64,000 bases of DNA from Ureibacillus composti (GCA_030348875.1 JAUCEP010000002.1:1071001-1135000), one strand, 5' to 3'. Numbered from the stretch's first letter, positions 28,279-36,800 are shown. Translations and numbers: made by a program. Notes: generated by a model from the sequence alone, not told the origin.

Positions 28279-28281
28279 AGT

Positions 28282-28647
28282 ATGTGGTTACCATTACTAG
28301 GATTAATATTAGGACTAGCCTTAGGTCTCTTAACCGATATTCAAATTCCTGCAGTTTATGAAAACTATTTATCTATTGCAGTATTAGCTGCACTTGATAC
28401 ATTATTTGGGGGAATACGGGCTCATTTACAACAAGTCTATGATGATAAAGTTTTTGTATCCGGATTTTTCTTTAATATCGCGTTAGCAGCAGGACTTGCA
28501 TTTTTAGGAGTACATCTAGGAGTTGATCTATATTTAGCTGCGATTTTTGCCTTTGGAGTGCGGTTATTCCAGAATATAGCTGTCATTCGACGAATTTTGA
28601 TAACAAAATGGGAAGACAGACATAAAAATGGGATGAAAAATCAGTAA
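28282..28647 (+). CDS. sbp: Small basic protein Sbp (DUF1290)
   Basis: A 121-residue membrane protein of the DUF1290 family, conserved immediately upstream of ftsA in Firmicutes. Four hydrophobic segments are visible. The motif LAALDTLFGGIRAHL (about 35-49) is the family signature. The ATG at 28282 follows AGGGGATTAG and is 3 nt after the DUF881 stop, so it is cotranscribed. Function unknown; in B. subtilis the name reflects charge only. Confidence 0.9.
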   Translation: MWLPLLGLILGLALGLLTDIQIPAVYENYLSIAVLAALDTLFGGIRAHLQQVYDDKVFVSGFFFNIALAAGLAFLGVHLGVDLYLAAIFAFGVRLFQNIAVIRRILITKWEDRHKNGMKNQ

Positions 28648-28684
28648 AATAGCGGTAAAATTGAATAGTATATATTATTTTATT

Positions 28685-28713
28685 TAGACATTGATATAAA
28701 ACTACAATACAAT
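28685..28713 (+). promoter_or_regulatory. Sigma-A promoter for ftsA-ftsZ
   Basis: TAGACA (28685-28690) and TACAAT (28708-28713) are separated by 17 nt; each matches consensus at five of six positions. The site lies 35 nt ahead of the ftsA start, giving ftsAZ a supply of transcript independent of the long upstream cluster, as in B. subtilis. Confidence 0.7.
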
Positions 28714-28747
28714 GAAAAGTAGGAGTATTCGAAGGAGGTGCGGTAGT

Positions 28748-30037
28748 TTGAATCATGAAAATATTTATATCTCACTTGATATTGGATCGTCGTCTATTAA
28801 AGTTTTAATAGGTGAAGTGAGTGACAACAACATTCATGTTATAGGCGTCGGCAATGTAAAATCAAACGGAATTCGAAAAGGTACTATTGTTGATATAGAT
28901 GCAACAGTCCAATCAATTAGAAAAGCCGTAGAACAAGCTGAACGTATGACTGGACTAGCAGTTGAAGAAGTAATATTAGGTATACCCGCAATTCAAACTT
29001 CACTAAAATCCGTTAAAGGTGTAGTCGCCGTTAATAGTGAAAACCGTGAAATTACAGATGATGATTTGGAACGAGTGATTGATTCGGCACAAGCAATGTC
29101 TGTGCCACCTGAAAGTGTTTTGGTAAACATCATACCGCGTCAATTTATTGTTGATAATTTGGATGAGATCAAAGACCCCCGTGGGATGATTGGAATCCGT
29201 TTAGAAATGGATGCAACGATGATTACCACTTCTAAAACAATCGTGCATAATGTATTAAGATGTGTTGAGCGAGCAGGTTTACAAATAAGAGAAATATATT
29301 TGCAACCGCTAGCAGCTGGTCATCTTGCATTATCTGAAGACGAAAAAAATCAAGGTACTGCTTTCATTGATTTAGGTGGTGGCTCAACAACTATCGCAGT
29401 ATTTGAAGACGGATTATTAAAACATACAGGAGTTGTGCCAATCGGCGGCGAACATATAACTAAAGATTTATCGATTGTGCTAAAAACTCCAACTGAACAA
29501 GCCGAACAAATTAAGAAACAATTTGGACATGCCTTTTACGATGATGCATCAGATGAAGAACTATTTGAAGTTCCTGTTGTTGGAACCGATACTACAGATC
29601 AGTTTAGTCAAAGATTTATTTCAAATGTCATAGGAGCACGTTTAGAAGAACTATTTGAAATGATTTTGGACAAATTAGCTGATATGGGTGTTCGTGACCT
29701 TCCGGGTGGCGTAGTTATTACAGGTGGTGTAGCACAATTAGAAGGAATTGCACCATTGGCTAGACAAGTAATGCAAACTCGTGTAAGAATATATACCCCT
29801 GATTATATCGGGGTTCGGGAACCATCTTATACGACTGCAGTCGGACTAATACAATATGCACATGATGAGGATGAATTTTACGGTAGAAGCCCGAGTGAAG
29901 CGCCAGTTTACGCAACAGCAGGGGCAGGGAATACTCCTCCTAAAAAACAATCAAATGCATCAGAAAAAGCCGAACAAACGAATAAGACAAGCGTGATCGA
30001 CAAAGCGAAAAGACTATTTGATAAATTTTTCGAATAA
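28748..30037 (+). CDS. ftsA: Cell division protein FtsA
   Basis: Actin-like protein that tethers FtsZ to the membrane. The protein is 429 residues. ATPase motifs: ISLDIGSSSIKVLIGEV (phosphate 1, about 7-23), AFIDLGGGSTTIAVFE (phosphate 2, about 205-220) and GGVVITGGVAQLEG (adenosine). The C-terminal DKAKRLFDKFFE is the amphipathic membrane-targeting helix. The start is TTG at 28748, 7 nt after AAGGAGGTG; the longer frame from ATG at 28712 would read through that ribosome binding site and adds unrelated residues. Confidence 0.96.
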   Translation: MNHENIYISLDIGSSSIKVLIGEVSDNNIHVIGVGNVKSNGIRKGTIVDIDATVQSIRKAVEQAERMTGLAVEEVILGIPAIQTSLKSVKGVVAVNSENREITDDDLERVIDSAQAMSVPPESVLVNIIPRQFIVDNLDEIKDPRGMIGIRLEMDATMITTSKTIVHNVLRCVERAGLQIREIYLQPLAAGHLALSEDEKNQGTAFIDLGGGSTTIAVFEDGLLKHTGVVPIGGEHITKDLSIVLKTPTEQAEQIKKQFGHAFYDDASDEELFEVPVVGTDTTDQFSQRFISNVIGARLEELFEMILDKLADMGVRDLPGGVVITGGVAQLEGIAPLARQVMQTRVRIYTPDYIGVREPSYTTAVGLIQYAHDEDEFYGRSPSEAPVYATAGAGNTPPKKQSNASEKAEQTNKTSVIDKAKRLFDKFFE

Positions 30038-30089
30038 CTTGATAGATTCATATTAACTAACAGTTTTAGAGTAGTAGGAGGAGATTACT

Positions 30090-31253
30090 ATGTTGGAATT
30101 TGATACTAGTATCGACCAACTAGCTAATATCAAAGTAATTGGTGTTGGCGGTGGCGGTAATAATGCAGTAAACAGAATGATTGAACATGGCGTACAAGGT
30201 GTAGATTTTATTGCGGTAAATACTGATGCACAAGCTTTAAATCTATCAAAAGCTGAGTACAAATTACAAATTGGGGGAAAGCTTACTCGTGGATTAGGTG
30301 CTGGTGCTAATCCTGAAGTCGGTAAGAAAGCCGCTGAAGAGAGTCGCGAGCAAATTGAAGAAGTACTTAGAGGGGCCGATATGGTCTTCGTAACTGCCGG
30401 TATGGGCGGTGGAACTGGTACAGGTGCAGCTCCAGTAATCGCATCCATTGCACGTGATTTAGGTGCTTTAACAGTTGGTGTTGTTACACGTCCATTCTCG
30501 TTTGAAGGCCGTAAACGTCAAACACAAGCTATTTCAGGGATCGCAGCAATGAAAGAAGCTGTGGATACATTAATTGTAATTCCAAACGATAAATTATTAC
30601 AAATCGTTGATAAAAGCACTCCAATGCTTGAAGCGTTCCGCGAGGCTGATAATGTATTACGTCAAGGGGTACAAGGTATTTCTGACTTAATTGCTACACC
30701 AGGTTTAATTAACCTAGACTTTGCTGACGTAAAAACTATTATGTCTGATAAAGGTTCTGCTTTAATGGGAATCGGGATTGCAACTGGTGAAAACCGTGCG
30801 ACAGAAGCGGCTAAAAAGGCAATCTCAAGTCCATTATTAGAAACATCTATTGATGGTGCAAAAGGTGTTATTATGAACATCACTGGTGGATCTAATTTAA
30901 GTTTATTTGAAGTTCAGGAAGCTGCAGACATCGTAGCATCTGCTTCTGATGAAGAAGTAAATATGATCTTCGGTTCTGTCATTAATGAAAATCTTAATGA
31001 CGAAATTATCGTAACTGTCATAGCAACTGGTTTCTCTGATGATATTATTAACCAACGTGTCCAAAATTCACGTCCTGCGATGGGCAACAGAGTTGCACAA
31101 ACTCAAGCTCCGCAACCAACAATTAGAGAACGCGTACAAGAACAACCAGTACAACAAGAACCAGTGCGTCAAACTCAAAATAATAACTATCAGCAAGATG
31201 ATATGCTAGATATTCCAACATTCTTAAGAAATCGTAATAGAAATCGTCACTAA
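30090..31253 (+). CDS. ftsZ: Cell division protein FtsZ
   Basis: Tubulin-like GTPase that forms the Z ring. The protein is 387 residues. [14 protein letters not shown] (about 17-30) and the tubulin signature [13 protein letters not shown] (about 108-120) bind [15 protein letters not shown] is the following conserved segment. The variable linker (about 320-370) is Gln/Pro rich, and the C-terminal peptide [14 protein letters not shown] is the binding site for FtsA, SepF and other partners. The ATG follows GGAGGAG. Codon use is more biased than in neighbours, fitting high expression. Confidence 0.99.
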   Translation: MLEFDTSIDQLANIKVIGVGGGGNNAVNRMIEHGVQGVDFIAVNTDAQALNLSKAEYKLQIGGKLTRGLGAGANPEVGKKAAEESREQIEEVLRGADMVFVTAGMGGGTGTGAAPVIASIARDLGALTVGVVTRPFSFEGRKRQTQAISGIAAMKEAVDTLIVIPNDKLLQIVDKSTPMLEAFREADNVLRQGVQGISDLIATPGLINLDFADVKTIMSDKGSALMGIGIATGENRATEAAKKAISSPLLETSIDGAKGVIMNITGGSNLSLFEVQEAADIVASASDEEVNMIFGSVINENLNDEIIVTVIATGFSDDIINQRVQNSRPAMGNRVAQTQAPQPTIRERVQEQPVQQEPVRQTQNNNYQQDDMLDIPTFLRNRNRNRH

Positions 31254-31263
31254 TAATATGTTG

Positions 31264-31304
31264 AAAGTGCTGTTCAGAAAGTAGAATTTCTGAACAGCAC
31301 TTTT
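31264..31304 (+). terminator. Terminator after ftsZ
   Basis: A 17-bp inverted repeat, AAAGTGCTGTTCAGAAA and its complement, with a 6-nt loop, followed by TTTTGTTTATTT. It starts 10 nt after the ftsZ stop and ends the dcw transcript. Confidence 0.95.
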
Positions 31305-31371
31305 GTTTATTTAAGAAATAGTAAATTCAAAACTTTAGAACGGAATACTTGAATATAATAAAATTCGAATG

Positions 31372-31414
31372 AAATCGACTAAATCCAGATTTTAAGGGTT
31401 TGGTCGATTTTTTT
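31372..31414 (+). terminator. Second terminator between ftsZ and spoIIGA
   Basis: The stem AAATCGACTAAATCC / GGGTTTGGTCGATTT (15 bp, two G-T pairs) has a 9-nt loop and is followed by seven T. No gene lies between this and the ftsZ terminator. A TATAAT at 31354-31359 directly ahead has no good -35 partner. It is either a back-up terminator or the end of a very short RNA. Confidence 0.75.
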
Positions 31415-31465
31415 GGCGGATTGAAGCTGAAATCTTTAAGGAGACCTGCAAAAGCTAATGTTGGT

Positions 31466-31526
31466 TTTGTCGCATACTGGCGATAAATTACCTTTTTCTT
31501 CTATTTTAAAGAAGTATTTTGTCAAA
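31466..31526 (+). promoter_or_regulatory. Candidate Spo0A boxes upstream of spoIIGA
   Basis: TTTGTCGCA (31466-31474) and TTTGTCAAA (31518-31526) resemble the Spo0A recognition element TTTGTCRAA at eight and nine of nine positions. They lie 140 and 80 nt ahead of spoIIGA. In B. subtilis the spoIIG operon is activated by Spo0A-P from two such sites. A TTGACA at 31553-31558 may be the -35; no convincing -10 at 17 or 22 nt was found. Confidence 0.5.
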
Positions 31527-31605
31527 AAGATTTTAGTTTTTTGTACGATGGTTTGACATTTTCTTCAAGTGCCGAGTGTTAATCTATCAATAGGAGGACG
31601 CTAAA

Positions 31606-32430
31606 ATGATTGGAGAATTACTCGTACTATACAATACGTTGTTCAACTATTTTTTATTAAAATTTACACAAGAAATAACGGGATTGTATGTAAAAAGGAG
31701 TAGGTTACTCCTGAGTGCATTTTGTAGCGGTCTAATCGCAGCCATCTTACATCATTCCTATTTTGGAGCATTATTGAGTTTCGTTGTTTTAATAGGATCC
31801 GCATTTTCATTTAGAATTCAATCGTTGTTAAGACAGGGTACAGTACTTTTAATCTCAACCTTTTTCCTAGGTGGGGTATTAACAAGTTTACTACCTTTTT
31901 TATTAGCAAGATCAGGGATTACATTCTTTATTCTATGTATCTCAATTGCGTTTTTAAGTTTAACAGCGATACATTCCAAATGGCGAAGCATAATGCAAAC
32001 GAAAATCCAGTCTTCATTTGTTGTAGATTGTGAACTTCTATTATTTCAACAATCCTTCTCATTAAGAGGTTTTATTGATACTGGAAATGAGTGTATTGAA
32101 CCAATGAGTGGTAAACCGGTTCACTTTCTATCCTACAATGCTGTAGCGAAAACCCTACCTGAAGATTTTCATAAGGCATTGCTCGAATGGGATGAAAAAA
32201 ATCCATATCAACTAACCATGTTTCCTGCATACGTCTACCCAAAAATTAGAGTGTTAACGCTTTCAACAGTTCAGCAAGAACGCTCGACTGTCTTAGCATT
32301 TCGATTTGACCAATTGCAAATAAGTGGGACAACTAATAAGGAAATTGTTGAACAATATGTTGTGTTTACAAAAAATGATGCGAAATATCCACAAGACGCA
32401 CAAATCATACTACATGTTTTAGCACTTTAA
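31606..32430 (+). CDS. spoIIGA: Sigma-E processing peptidase SpoIIGA
   Basis: Membrane-bound aspartic-type protease that removes the pro-sequence of sigma-E in the mother cell. The 274-residue protein has five hydrophobic segments in its N-terminal half (about 5-125) and a cytoplasmic protease domain. The catalytic motif is RGFIDTGNECIEP (Asp near residue 160). It is about 35 residues shorter than the B. subtilis protein. The ATG at 31606 follows TAGGAGGACG. sigE, its substrate gene, follows after 143 nt. Confidence 0.95.
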   Translation: MIGELLVLYNTLFNYFLLKFTQEITGLYVKRSRLLLSAFCSGLIAAILHHSYFGALLSFVVLIGSAFSFRIQSLLRQGTVLLISTFFLGGVLTSLLPFLLARSGITFFILCISIAFLSLTAIHSKWRSIMQTKIQSSFVVDCELLLFQQSFSLRGFIDTGNECIEPMSGKPVHFLSYNAVAKTLPEDFHKALLEWDEKNPYQLTMFPAYVYPKIRVLTLSTVQQERSTVLAFRFDQLQISGTTNKEIVEQYVVFTKNDAKYPQDAQIILHVLAL

Positions 32431-32573
32431 CTTTTTTCAGCTGGTAACTCAGCATTAGCTGAAAGTAGTTAAAGCCTCCAGCGAATGTCACTATGTTAAT
32501 TGAACGGGGCTTTGAGCAACATGTTGCACGACGCCAAAGCGAATTTAATCATAAGCATAAAGGGGGAAAATGA

Positions 32574-33281
32574 TTGTTTAAAAATATAATATCTTTTTTT
32601 AGAAAAATTTGGAGTAGATTTCGCACTAGAGGAACCTACTATATAGGAGGCCATGATTCCTTGCCAGTACCATTAACTAGAGAAGAAGAAACAACAGTTA
32701 TTGAAGCCTTTATGAATGGTGATTTAAGAGCTAGAGATACATTGATTGAAAGAAATTTACGTCTAGTTGTATATATTGCTAGACGTTTTGACAACACAGG
32801 AACTCCAATTGAGGATTTAATTAGTATCGGTTCCATTGGACTAATTAAAGCAATTGAAACATTTAATACAGAAAAAAATATCAAACTTGCCACATACGCT
32901 TCACGTTGTATTGAAAATGAAATTTTGATGCATCTACGTAAAACAAGCCGTATGAAAGGTGAAGTATCGTTAGATGAGCCATTAAATTCTGATCCTGATG
33001 GGAATGAACTACTACTATCAGATATTCTAGGAACAGAAGAACAAATCATAATGAATGACGTAGAAAAGAAAATTGAACGTGCAACAATGTTTAATGCTAT
33101 TAACGGATTAAGTGAACGCGAACGTTATATTATGGAATGCCGATTTGGTTTAAATGGAAAGCAAGAAATGACTCAAAAAGAAGTTGCTGACCATTTAGGT
33201 ATCTCACAATCGTACATTTCACGTTTAGAAAAGAAAATAATTTTAGATTTAAGAGAACACCTAAATCAGCCAATATCCTAA
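32574..33281 (+). CDS. sigE: RNA polymerase sporulation sigma factor sigma-E
   Basis: Mother-cell sigma factor made as an inactive precursor. Residues 1-25 ([20 protein letters not shown]) form the amphipathic pro-sequence, and [13 protein letters not shown] marks the start of the mature part. Region 2 ([31 protein letters not shown]) and region 4 ([18 protein letters not shown] ... [22 protein letters not shown]) are intact. The start is TTG at 32574; an overlapping ATG at 32570 reads only three codons to a stop. Length 235 residues. Confidence 0.96.
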   Translation: MFKNIISFFRKIWSRFRTRGTYYIGGHDSLPVPLTREEETTVIEAFMNGDLRARDTLIERNLRLVVYIARRFDNTGTPIEDLISIGSIGLIKAIETFNTEKNIKLATYASRCIENEILMHLRKTSRMKGEVSLDEPLNSDPDGNELLLSDILGTEEQIIMNDVEKKIERATMFNAINGLSERERYIMECRFGLNGKQEMTQKEVADHLGISQSYISRLEKKIILDLREHLNQPIS

Positions 33282-33287
33282 TAATCT

Positions 33288-33325
33288 AATCTATGTGTAG
33301 TAGGCGTGCGTAAGGCACTACTGCA
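33288..33325 (+). terminator. Terminator after sigE
   Basis: The outer stem AATCTATGTG / CACATAGATT continues through AGTAG/CTACT-type pairs and GTGC/GCAC around a GTAAG loop, followed by TTATTGT. The T-run is short. It starts 7 nt after the sigE stop. Confidence 0.7.
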
Positions 33326-33458
33326 CATAGATTTTATTGTCTCTTAGAAATTCTTAATTTTGTTAAAGGAAGAAATGTAGGGTGATTAAATAAAAAAAGA
33401 ATTAGGTTAGTAAAAGTGTAATTGATTTTGTTGGATATAATTGGACGAGTCAAAATGT

Positions 33459-33487
33459 GCATATTCTTTTCTGTTTCGGACAAACTT
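33459..33487 (+). promoter_or_regulatory. Possible sigma-F/sigma-G promoter ahead of sigG
   Basis: GCATA (33459-33463) and GGACAAACTT (33478-33487), 14 nt apart, resemble the forespore promoter pattern GYWTA and GGNRANANTW, with one mismatch and a short spacer. Forespore control of sigG is known in B. subtilis; this match is tentative. Confidence 0.3.
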
Positions 33488-33531
33488 AAAAAACAGTTCA
33501 GAGACATAAAAAAAGTTCGGAGGAAAAGAAG

Positions 33532-34314
33532 ATGGTACGTACAAAAGTAGAGCTTTGTGGTGTTGATACAGCTTCTTTACCGGTTTTAAAGCACGAAGAG
33601 ATGAGAGAGCTGTTTGTTCGCTTGCAATCAGGCGAAACATGGGTAAGAGATGAACTTGTATTCTGTAATCTGCGTCTAGTTTTAAGTATTGTCGGAAGAT
33701 TTTCTTATCGCGGAGAACAGGCTGACGACCTATTCCAAGTAGGTTGTATTGGTTTATTAAAAGCAATTGATCATTTTGATTTAAAGCATAATGTAAGATT
33801 TTCAACATATGCTGTACCAATGATTATTGGTGAGATTAGAAGACATCTACGTGATCATCATGCACTTAGAGTCTCTCGTTCACTAAGAGATATTGCCTAT
33901 AAGGCGATGCAAGCAAAAGAAAAGTTCATATCAGAAAATTTATATGAACCAACAATTGAACAACTTGCAGAAGCAATAGAGATGAAAAAAGAAGATGTAT
34001 TATATGCTTTAGATGCTATTCAAGATCCACTATCATTACAAGAACCTATTTATTCAGATGGTGGAGATGCCGTATATATTATGGATCAATTACGCGATGA
34101 CGATGTATCAGAAGATCAATGGGTTGCGTATGTAAGTGTAAAAGAAAGTATGCAAAAATTAGATGAAAGACAACAAATGATTTTATCAAAACGATTCTAT
34201 TATGGTGAAACACAGACTGAAATCGCAAAATCACTAGGTATTTCTCAAGCACAAATTTCAAGATTAGAGAAAAATGCTATTGAGACAATGCAAAAAGACT
34301 ATAAAACCAATTAA
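33532..34314 (+). CDS. sigG: RNA polymerase sporulation sigma factor sigma-G
   Basis: Late forespore sigma factor, 260 residues, the same as in B. subtilis. The N-terminus TKVELCGVDTASLPVLKHEEM is characteristic of sigma-G. Region 2 reads LVLSIVGRFSYRGEQADDLFQVGCIGLLKAIDHFDLKHNVRFSTYA in outline, region 3 follows (RVSRSLRDIAYKA), and region 4 contains QTEIAKSLGISQAQISRLEK. The ATG at 33532 follows GGAGGAAAAG. A terminator separates it from sigE, so it is a separate unit as expected for forespore-only expression. Confidence 0.97.
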   Translation: MVRTKVELCGVDTASLPVLKHEEMRELFVRLQSGETWVRDELVFCNLRLVLSIVGRFSYRGEQADDLFQVGCIGLLKAIDHFDLKHNVRFSTYAVPMIIGEIRRHLRDHHALRVSRSLRDIAYKAMQAKEKFISENLYEPTIEQLAEAIEMKKEDVLYALDAIQDPLSLQEPIYSDGGDAVYIMDQLRDDDVSEDQWVAYVSVKESMQKLDERQQMILSKRFYYGETQTEIAKSLGISQAQISRLEKNAIETMQKDYKTN

Positions 34315-34320
34315 CATCCA

Positions 34321-34348
34321 ACGCACTTATTTTATAAGTGCGTTTTTA
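34321..34348 (+). terminator. Terminator after sigG
   Basis: A 10-bp perfect stem, ACGCACTTAT and ATAAGTGCGT, with a TTT loop and a following TTTTATTTTT tract, 6 nt after the sigG stop. Confidence 0.9.
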
Positions 34349-34468
34349 TTTTTACTTTAACGAAATAGTAAAAAAGTAAGTGTTTTAAATAAATGAAACA
34401 AAAAGAATGCTTATTTACATCTTAATTTCATAGGATAATTAAGGGATTTTTGAGAAAGGAGAATTCTT

Positions 34469-34708
34469 TTGCGTTTTTCAACAGTCCAACAAAAAGAAAT
34501 TATCGAGGCGGAGAGCGGGCGTTTCGTTGGTTACGTAATTGATGCGGAGGTAGATGAGAGTACAGGTAGAATTGTAGCATTTTTAGTGTCTGAACCAAAA
34601 AAGTTTCTTTCATTTATGAACAGTGAGGAATCTGTAAGAAAAGTAAGTATTAACGATATACTTGTAGTTGGGAAAGATGTCATATTAGTTAAAGCAATTT
34701 ACGATTAA
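34469..34708 (+). CDS. ylmC: YlmC/YmxH family PRC-barrel protein
   Basis: A 79-residue PRC-barrel protein of the YlmC/YmxH group, found beside sigG in spore formers. The sequence RFVGYVIDAEVDESTGRI and the terminal KDVILVKAIYD are typical beta-strand elements of the barrel. The start is TTG at 34469, preceded by GAAAGGAG. Function is not established. In B. subtilis ylmD follows; here the next gene is ylmE. Confidence 0.85.
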   Translation: MRFSTVQQKEIIEAESGRFVGYVIDAEVDESTGRIVAFLVSEPKKFLSFMNSEESVRKVSINDILVVGKDVILVKAIYD

Positions 34709-34720
34709 ATTCGCTATTCA

Positions 34721-34749
34721 TTGAAAATTAGTTAGTTCATTGTTACAAT
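34721..34749 (+). promoter_or_regulatory. Sigma-A promoter for the ylmE-sepF unit
   Basis: TTGAAA (34721-34726) and TACAAT (34744-34749) are exactly 17 nt apart. The predicted start point near 34756 gives a leader of about 215 nt before ylmE, beginning with a stable hairpin. Confidence 0.65.
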
Positions 34750-34760
34750 GAAGTAGTGAA

Positions 34761-34808
34761 GACTTCCATCTGTGGGGGATTTTTCTTCCCCACCTATGGA
34801 AAAAGTCC
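34761..34808 (+). promoter_or_regulatory. Stable hairpin in the ylmE leader, no T-run
   Basis: CCAT-CT-GTGGGG pairs with CCCCAC-CT-ATGG around a roughly 11-nt loop, with an extra GACTT/AAGTC pairing outside. It begins about 5 nt after the predicted transcript start. There is no T-run, so it is not a simple terminator. A second, longer-range pairing (TTAGGACGA near 34875 with TCGACCTAA near 34921) suggests the whole leader is structured. I do not recognise a riboswitch class. Confidence 0.5.
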
Positions 34809-34972
34809 AACCTGTATATTCAAACCTAAAGTTTTTCTCATAAAATCATCAAAATAAGATTGTTTTTTGAGTGTTAGGACGAGTATTGGCGGGCATTAAA
34901 ATGAATATTGGTAGTTTTTGTCGACCTAACCGTTTTAGCGGCATAAATTCTAATAGTAAAGTTGGGAATAAA

Positions 34973-35641
34973 TTGACTAAGATTAGTAATAATTTAGAAG
35001 AAATAAATAAAAAAATTGAAAATGCAAAACAAAAAGCAAATGTAACTCAAGATGTTAAGATTATTGCAGTTACTAAACAAGTTTCTACTGAAAGAACAAT
35101 CGAAGCACTTGAAACGGGACTAGTTCATTTGGGGGAAAACCGTCCAGAAGGATTATTGTCAAAAAAAGAAGTCATTCAAACTAAAGCTAAATGGCATTAT
35201 ATTGGATCACTTCAAACTAGAAAAGTAAAACAAGTCATCAATGAATTAGACTACTTACACTCCTTAGATAGAATGAGTTTAGCAGAAGAAATTGAAAAAC
35301 GTGCTGAGCAAACAGTTAATTGTTTTGTACAAGCAAATGTATCTGGAGAAGAATCCAAACATGGTCTTTCTAAAGAACAAGTAATTCCATTTATTCAATC
35401 ATTACATGAATTCAAAAAAATTCGTATTGTTGGCTTAATGACGATGGCACCGAATACTGAAGATGAGGCAACGATTAGAAAAGTATTTCGTGATTTAAAA
35501 CAATTACAACAAGAAGTTGTGGCATTAGAATTACCATATGCACCTTGTAATGAATTATCGATGGGAATGTCTAATGACTATGAAATTGCTGTAGAAGAAG
35601 GTGCAACTTTTGTAAGAATAGGCACAGCTCTTGTTGGATAG
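34973..35641 (+). CDS. ylmE: YggS family pyridoxal phosphate homeostasis protein YlmE
   Basis: Single-domain PLP-binding protein of the YggS/PLPBP family that buffers pyridoxal phosphate. The PLP Lys lies in IIAVTKQVS (about 28-36), with HLGENRPEGLLSK, WHYIGSLQTRKVK and a phosphate-binding GMSNDYEIAVEEGATFVRIGTALVG C-terminus. The start is uncertain: the frame is open from a GTG at 34871, with an ATG at 34901, but neither has a ribosome binding site and both add residues outside the family. TTG at 34973 gives 222 residues, as expected, behind a weak GGGAA. sepF starts 15 nt downstream. Confidence 0.9.
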   Translation: MTKISNNLEEINKKIENAKQKANVTQDVKIIAVTKQVSTERTIEALETGLVHLGENRPEGLLSKKEVIQTKAKWHYIGSLQTRKVKQVINELDYLHSLDRMSLAEEIEKRAEQTVNCFVQANVSGEESKHGLSKEQVIPFIQSLHEFKKIRIVGLMTMAPNTEDEATIRKVFRDLKQLQQEVVALELPYAPCNELSMGMSNDYEIAVEEGATFVRIGTALVG

Positions 35642-35656
35642 AAAAGAGGGAAGCAA

Positions 35657-36130
35657 ATGAGCATGAAAAATAAGATTAAAAATTTCTTTTATTTAGAAGA
35701 AGAGGAAGAAATTGAATCACAGCCACAAATCCAACAAGTTCCTAAGCAACAACAAGAGTATACAGTTGTAAAGACACCACGTGCTAAAAAGGAACGTAAA
35801 TTTAATAGTACGGAACAACCGCCGCTTAACGTTGTTAGTTTACAAGCTGCTAGTTCAATGAAAAATTCAAAAGTAGTCATTGTTGAACCTCGTGTTTATG
35901 CTGAAGCGCAAGATATTTCAGAGCATTTAAAAAATAAAAGAGCGATTATTGTAAATCTACAACGGATCGATCGTGAACAAGGTGTTCGCATCATTGACTT
36001 TTTAAGTGGTACTGTCTATGCATTAGGTGGAGATATTCAAAGAATTGGAAACGATATCTTTTTATGTACACCTGAAAATGTTGAAGTCACTGGAGAAATT
36101 TCAAACTTTATGAATGACCAATTTCAATAA
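35657..36130 (+). CDS. sepF: Cell division protein SepF
   Basis: FtsZ-binding membrane-associated protein that shapes the septum. The 157-residue protein has the short amphipathic N-terminal helix (MSMKNKIKNFFYLEEEEE), a Gln-rich linker and the DUF552 domain (about 72-150) with RVYAEAQDISEHLKNKRAIIVNLQRID and RIIDFLSGTVYALGGDIQRIG. The ATG at 35657 follows AAGAGGGAAG, 15 nt after ylmE. Role and position match B. subtilis. Confidence 0.95.
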   Translation: MSMKNKIKNFFYLEEEEEIESQPQIQQVPKQQQEYTVVKTPRAKKERKFNSTEQPPLNVVSLQAASSMKNSKVVIVEPRVYAEAQDISEHLKNKRAIIVNLQRIDREQGVRIIDFLSGTVYALGGDIQRIGNDIFLCTPENVEVTGEISNFMNDQFQ

Positions 36131-36338
36131 CATTCGACGCGAAAACGCTCATTTTTAGGATGTTGTAACGGTTGAGGAAAAATCGAATGAAATTACCTTG
36201 CGTAAATTGTGAATCATATGAAAAATATAAGCAAGTACATAACTGTACGTAGTAGATGGTTGCTTGCGTTGTATAGAAAACAATTATTCGTAAATTTACG
36301 TTATGGTGAATTTTATAATTAGTGAGGTAGTTTATTAC

Positions 36339-36620
36339 ATGGGTATATTTACAATAACATCTATTATTTCAATAGCATTTTCGATTTATTCGTTTATGCT
36401 AATCATTTATATTTTAATGTCCTGGGTTCCATCTGCTCAAGGTTCAAAGTTTGGACAAATCCTGGCAAAAGCGTGTGAACCATATTTAGGTTTTTTCCGA
36501 AAGTTTATACCACCAATTGGGATGATTGATTTATCGCCAATTATCGCAATTTTACTTCTAAGTTTTATCGAGCGCGGAGTTATGATTGTCATCTCAAACA
36601 TTTATAATGTGCTCATTTAA
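36339..36620 (+). CDS. ylmG: YggT family membrane protein YlmG
   Basis: A 93-residue protein with two hydrophobic segments of the YggT family, which in chloroplasts and cyanobacteria affects nucleoid and division. The motif ILMSWVPSAQGSKFGQIL ... CEPYLGFFRKFIPPIGMIDLSPIIAIL is the conserved core. The frame opens at 36303, but the ATG at 36339 is the one behind GAGGT and gives the usual length. A 208-nt gap with small inverted repeats separates it from sepF. Confidence 0.88.
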   Translation: MGIFTITSIISIAFSIYSFMLIIYILMSWVPSAQGSKFGQILAKACEPYLGFFRKFIPPIGMIDLSPIIAILLLSFIERGVMIVISNIYNVLI

Positions 36621-36682
36621 ACAAGGACTTTCTTAAATTAATTAATTTATGTAAAAGCCAATAACTAAAATAACAAATATAG

Positions 36683-36727
36683 TTGGTCTATAAGTATGAA
36701 TCCAATACTTATGGGCCAAATTTTTTT
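36683..36727 (+). terminator. Terminator between ylmG and ylmH
   Basis: The stem TTGGTCTATAAGTAT / ATACTTATGGGCCAA pairs over 15 positions with two G-T pairs, has a 7-nt loop and is followed by seven T. It breaks the ylm cluster after ylmG, so ylmH should have its own promoter. Confidence 0.85.
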
Positions 36728-36800
36728 ATAATAAGATATTTTTATAGCAAAAAATGGGTATAAGAATAATAAATATAAGTTTAAAAGTGAGTTGAAATAG

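Noticed and set aside
33407-33820. Minus-strand frame over the sigG start
   Set aside because: Antisense to sigG regions that are conserved in protein sequence; no ribosome binding site.
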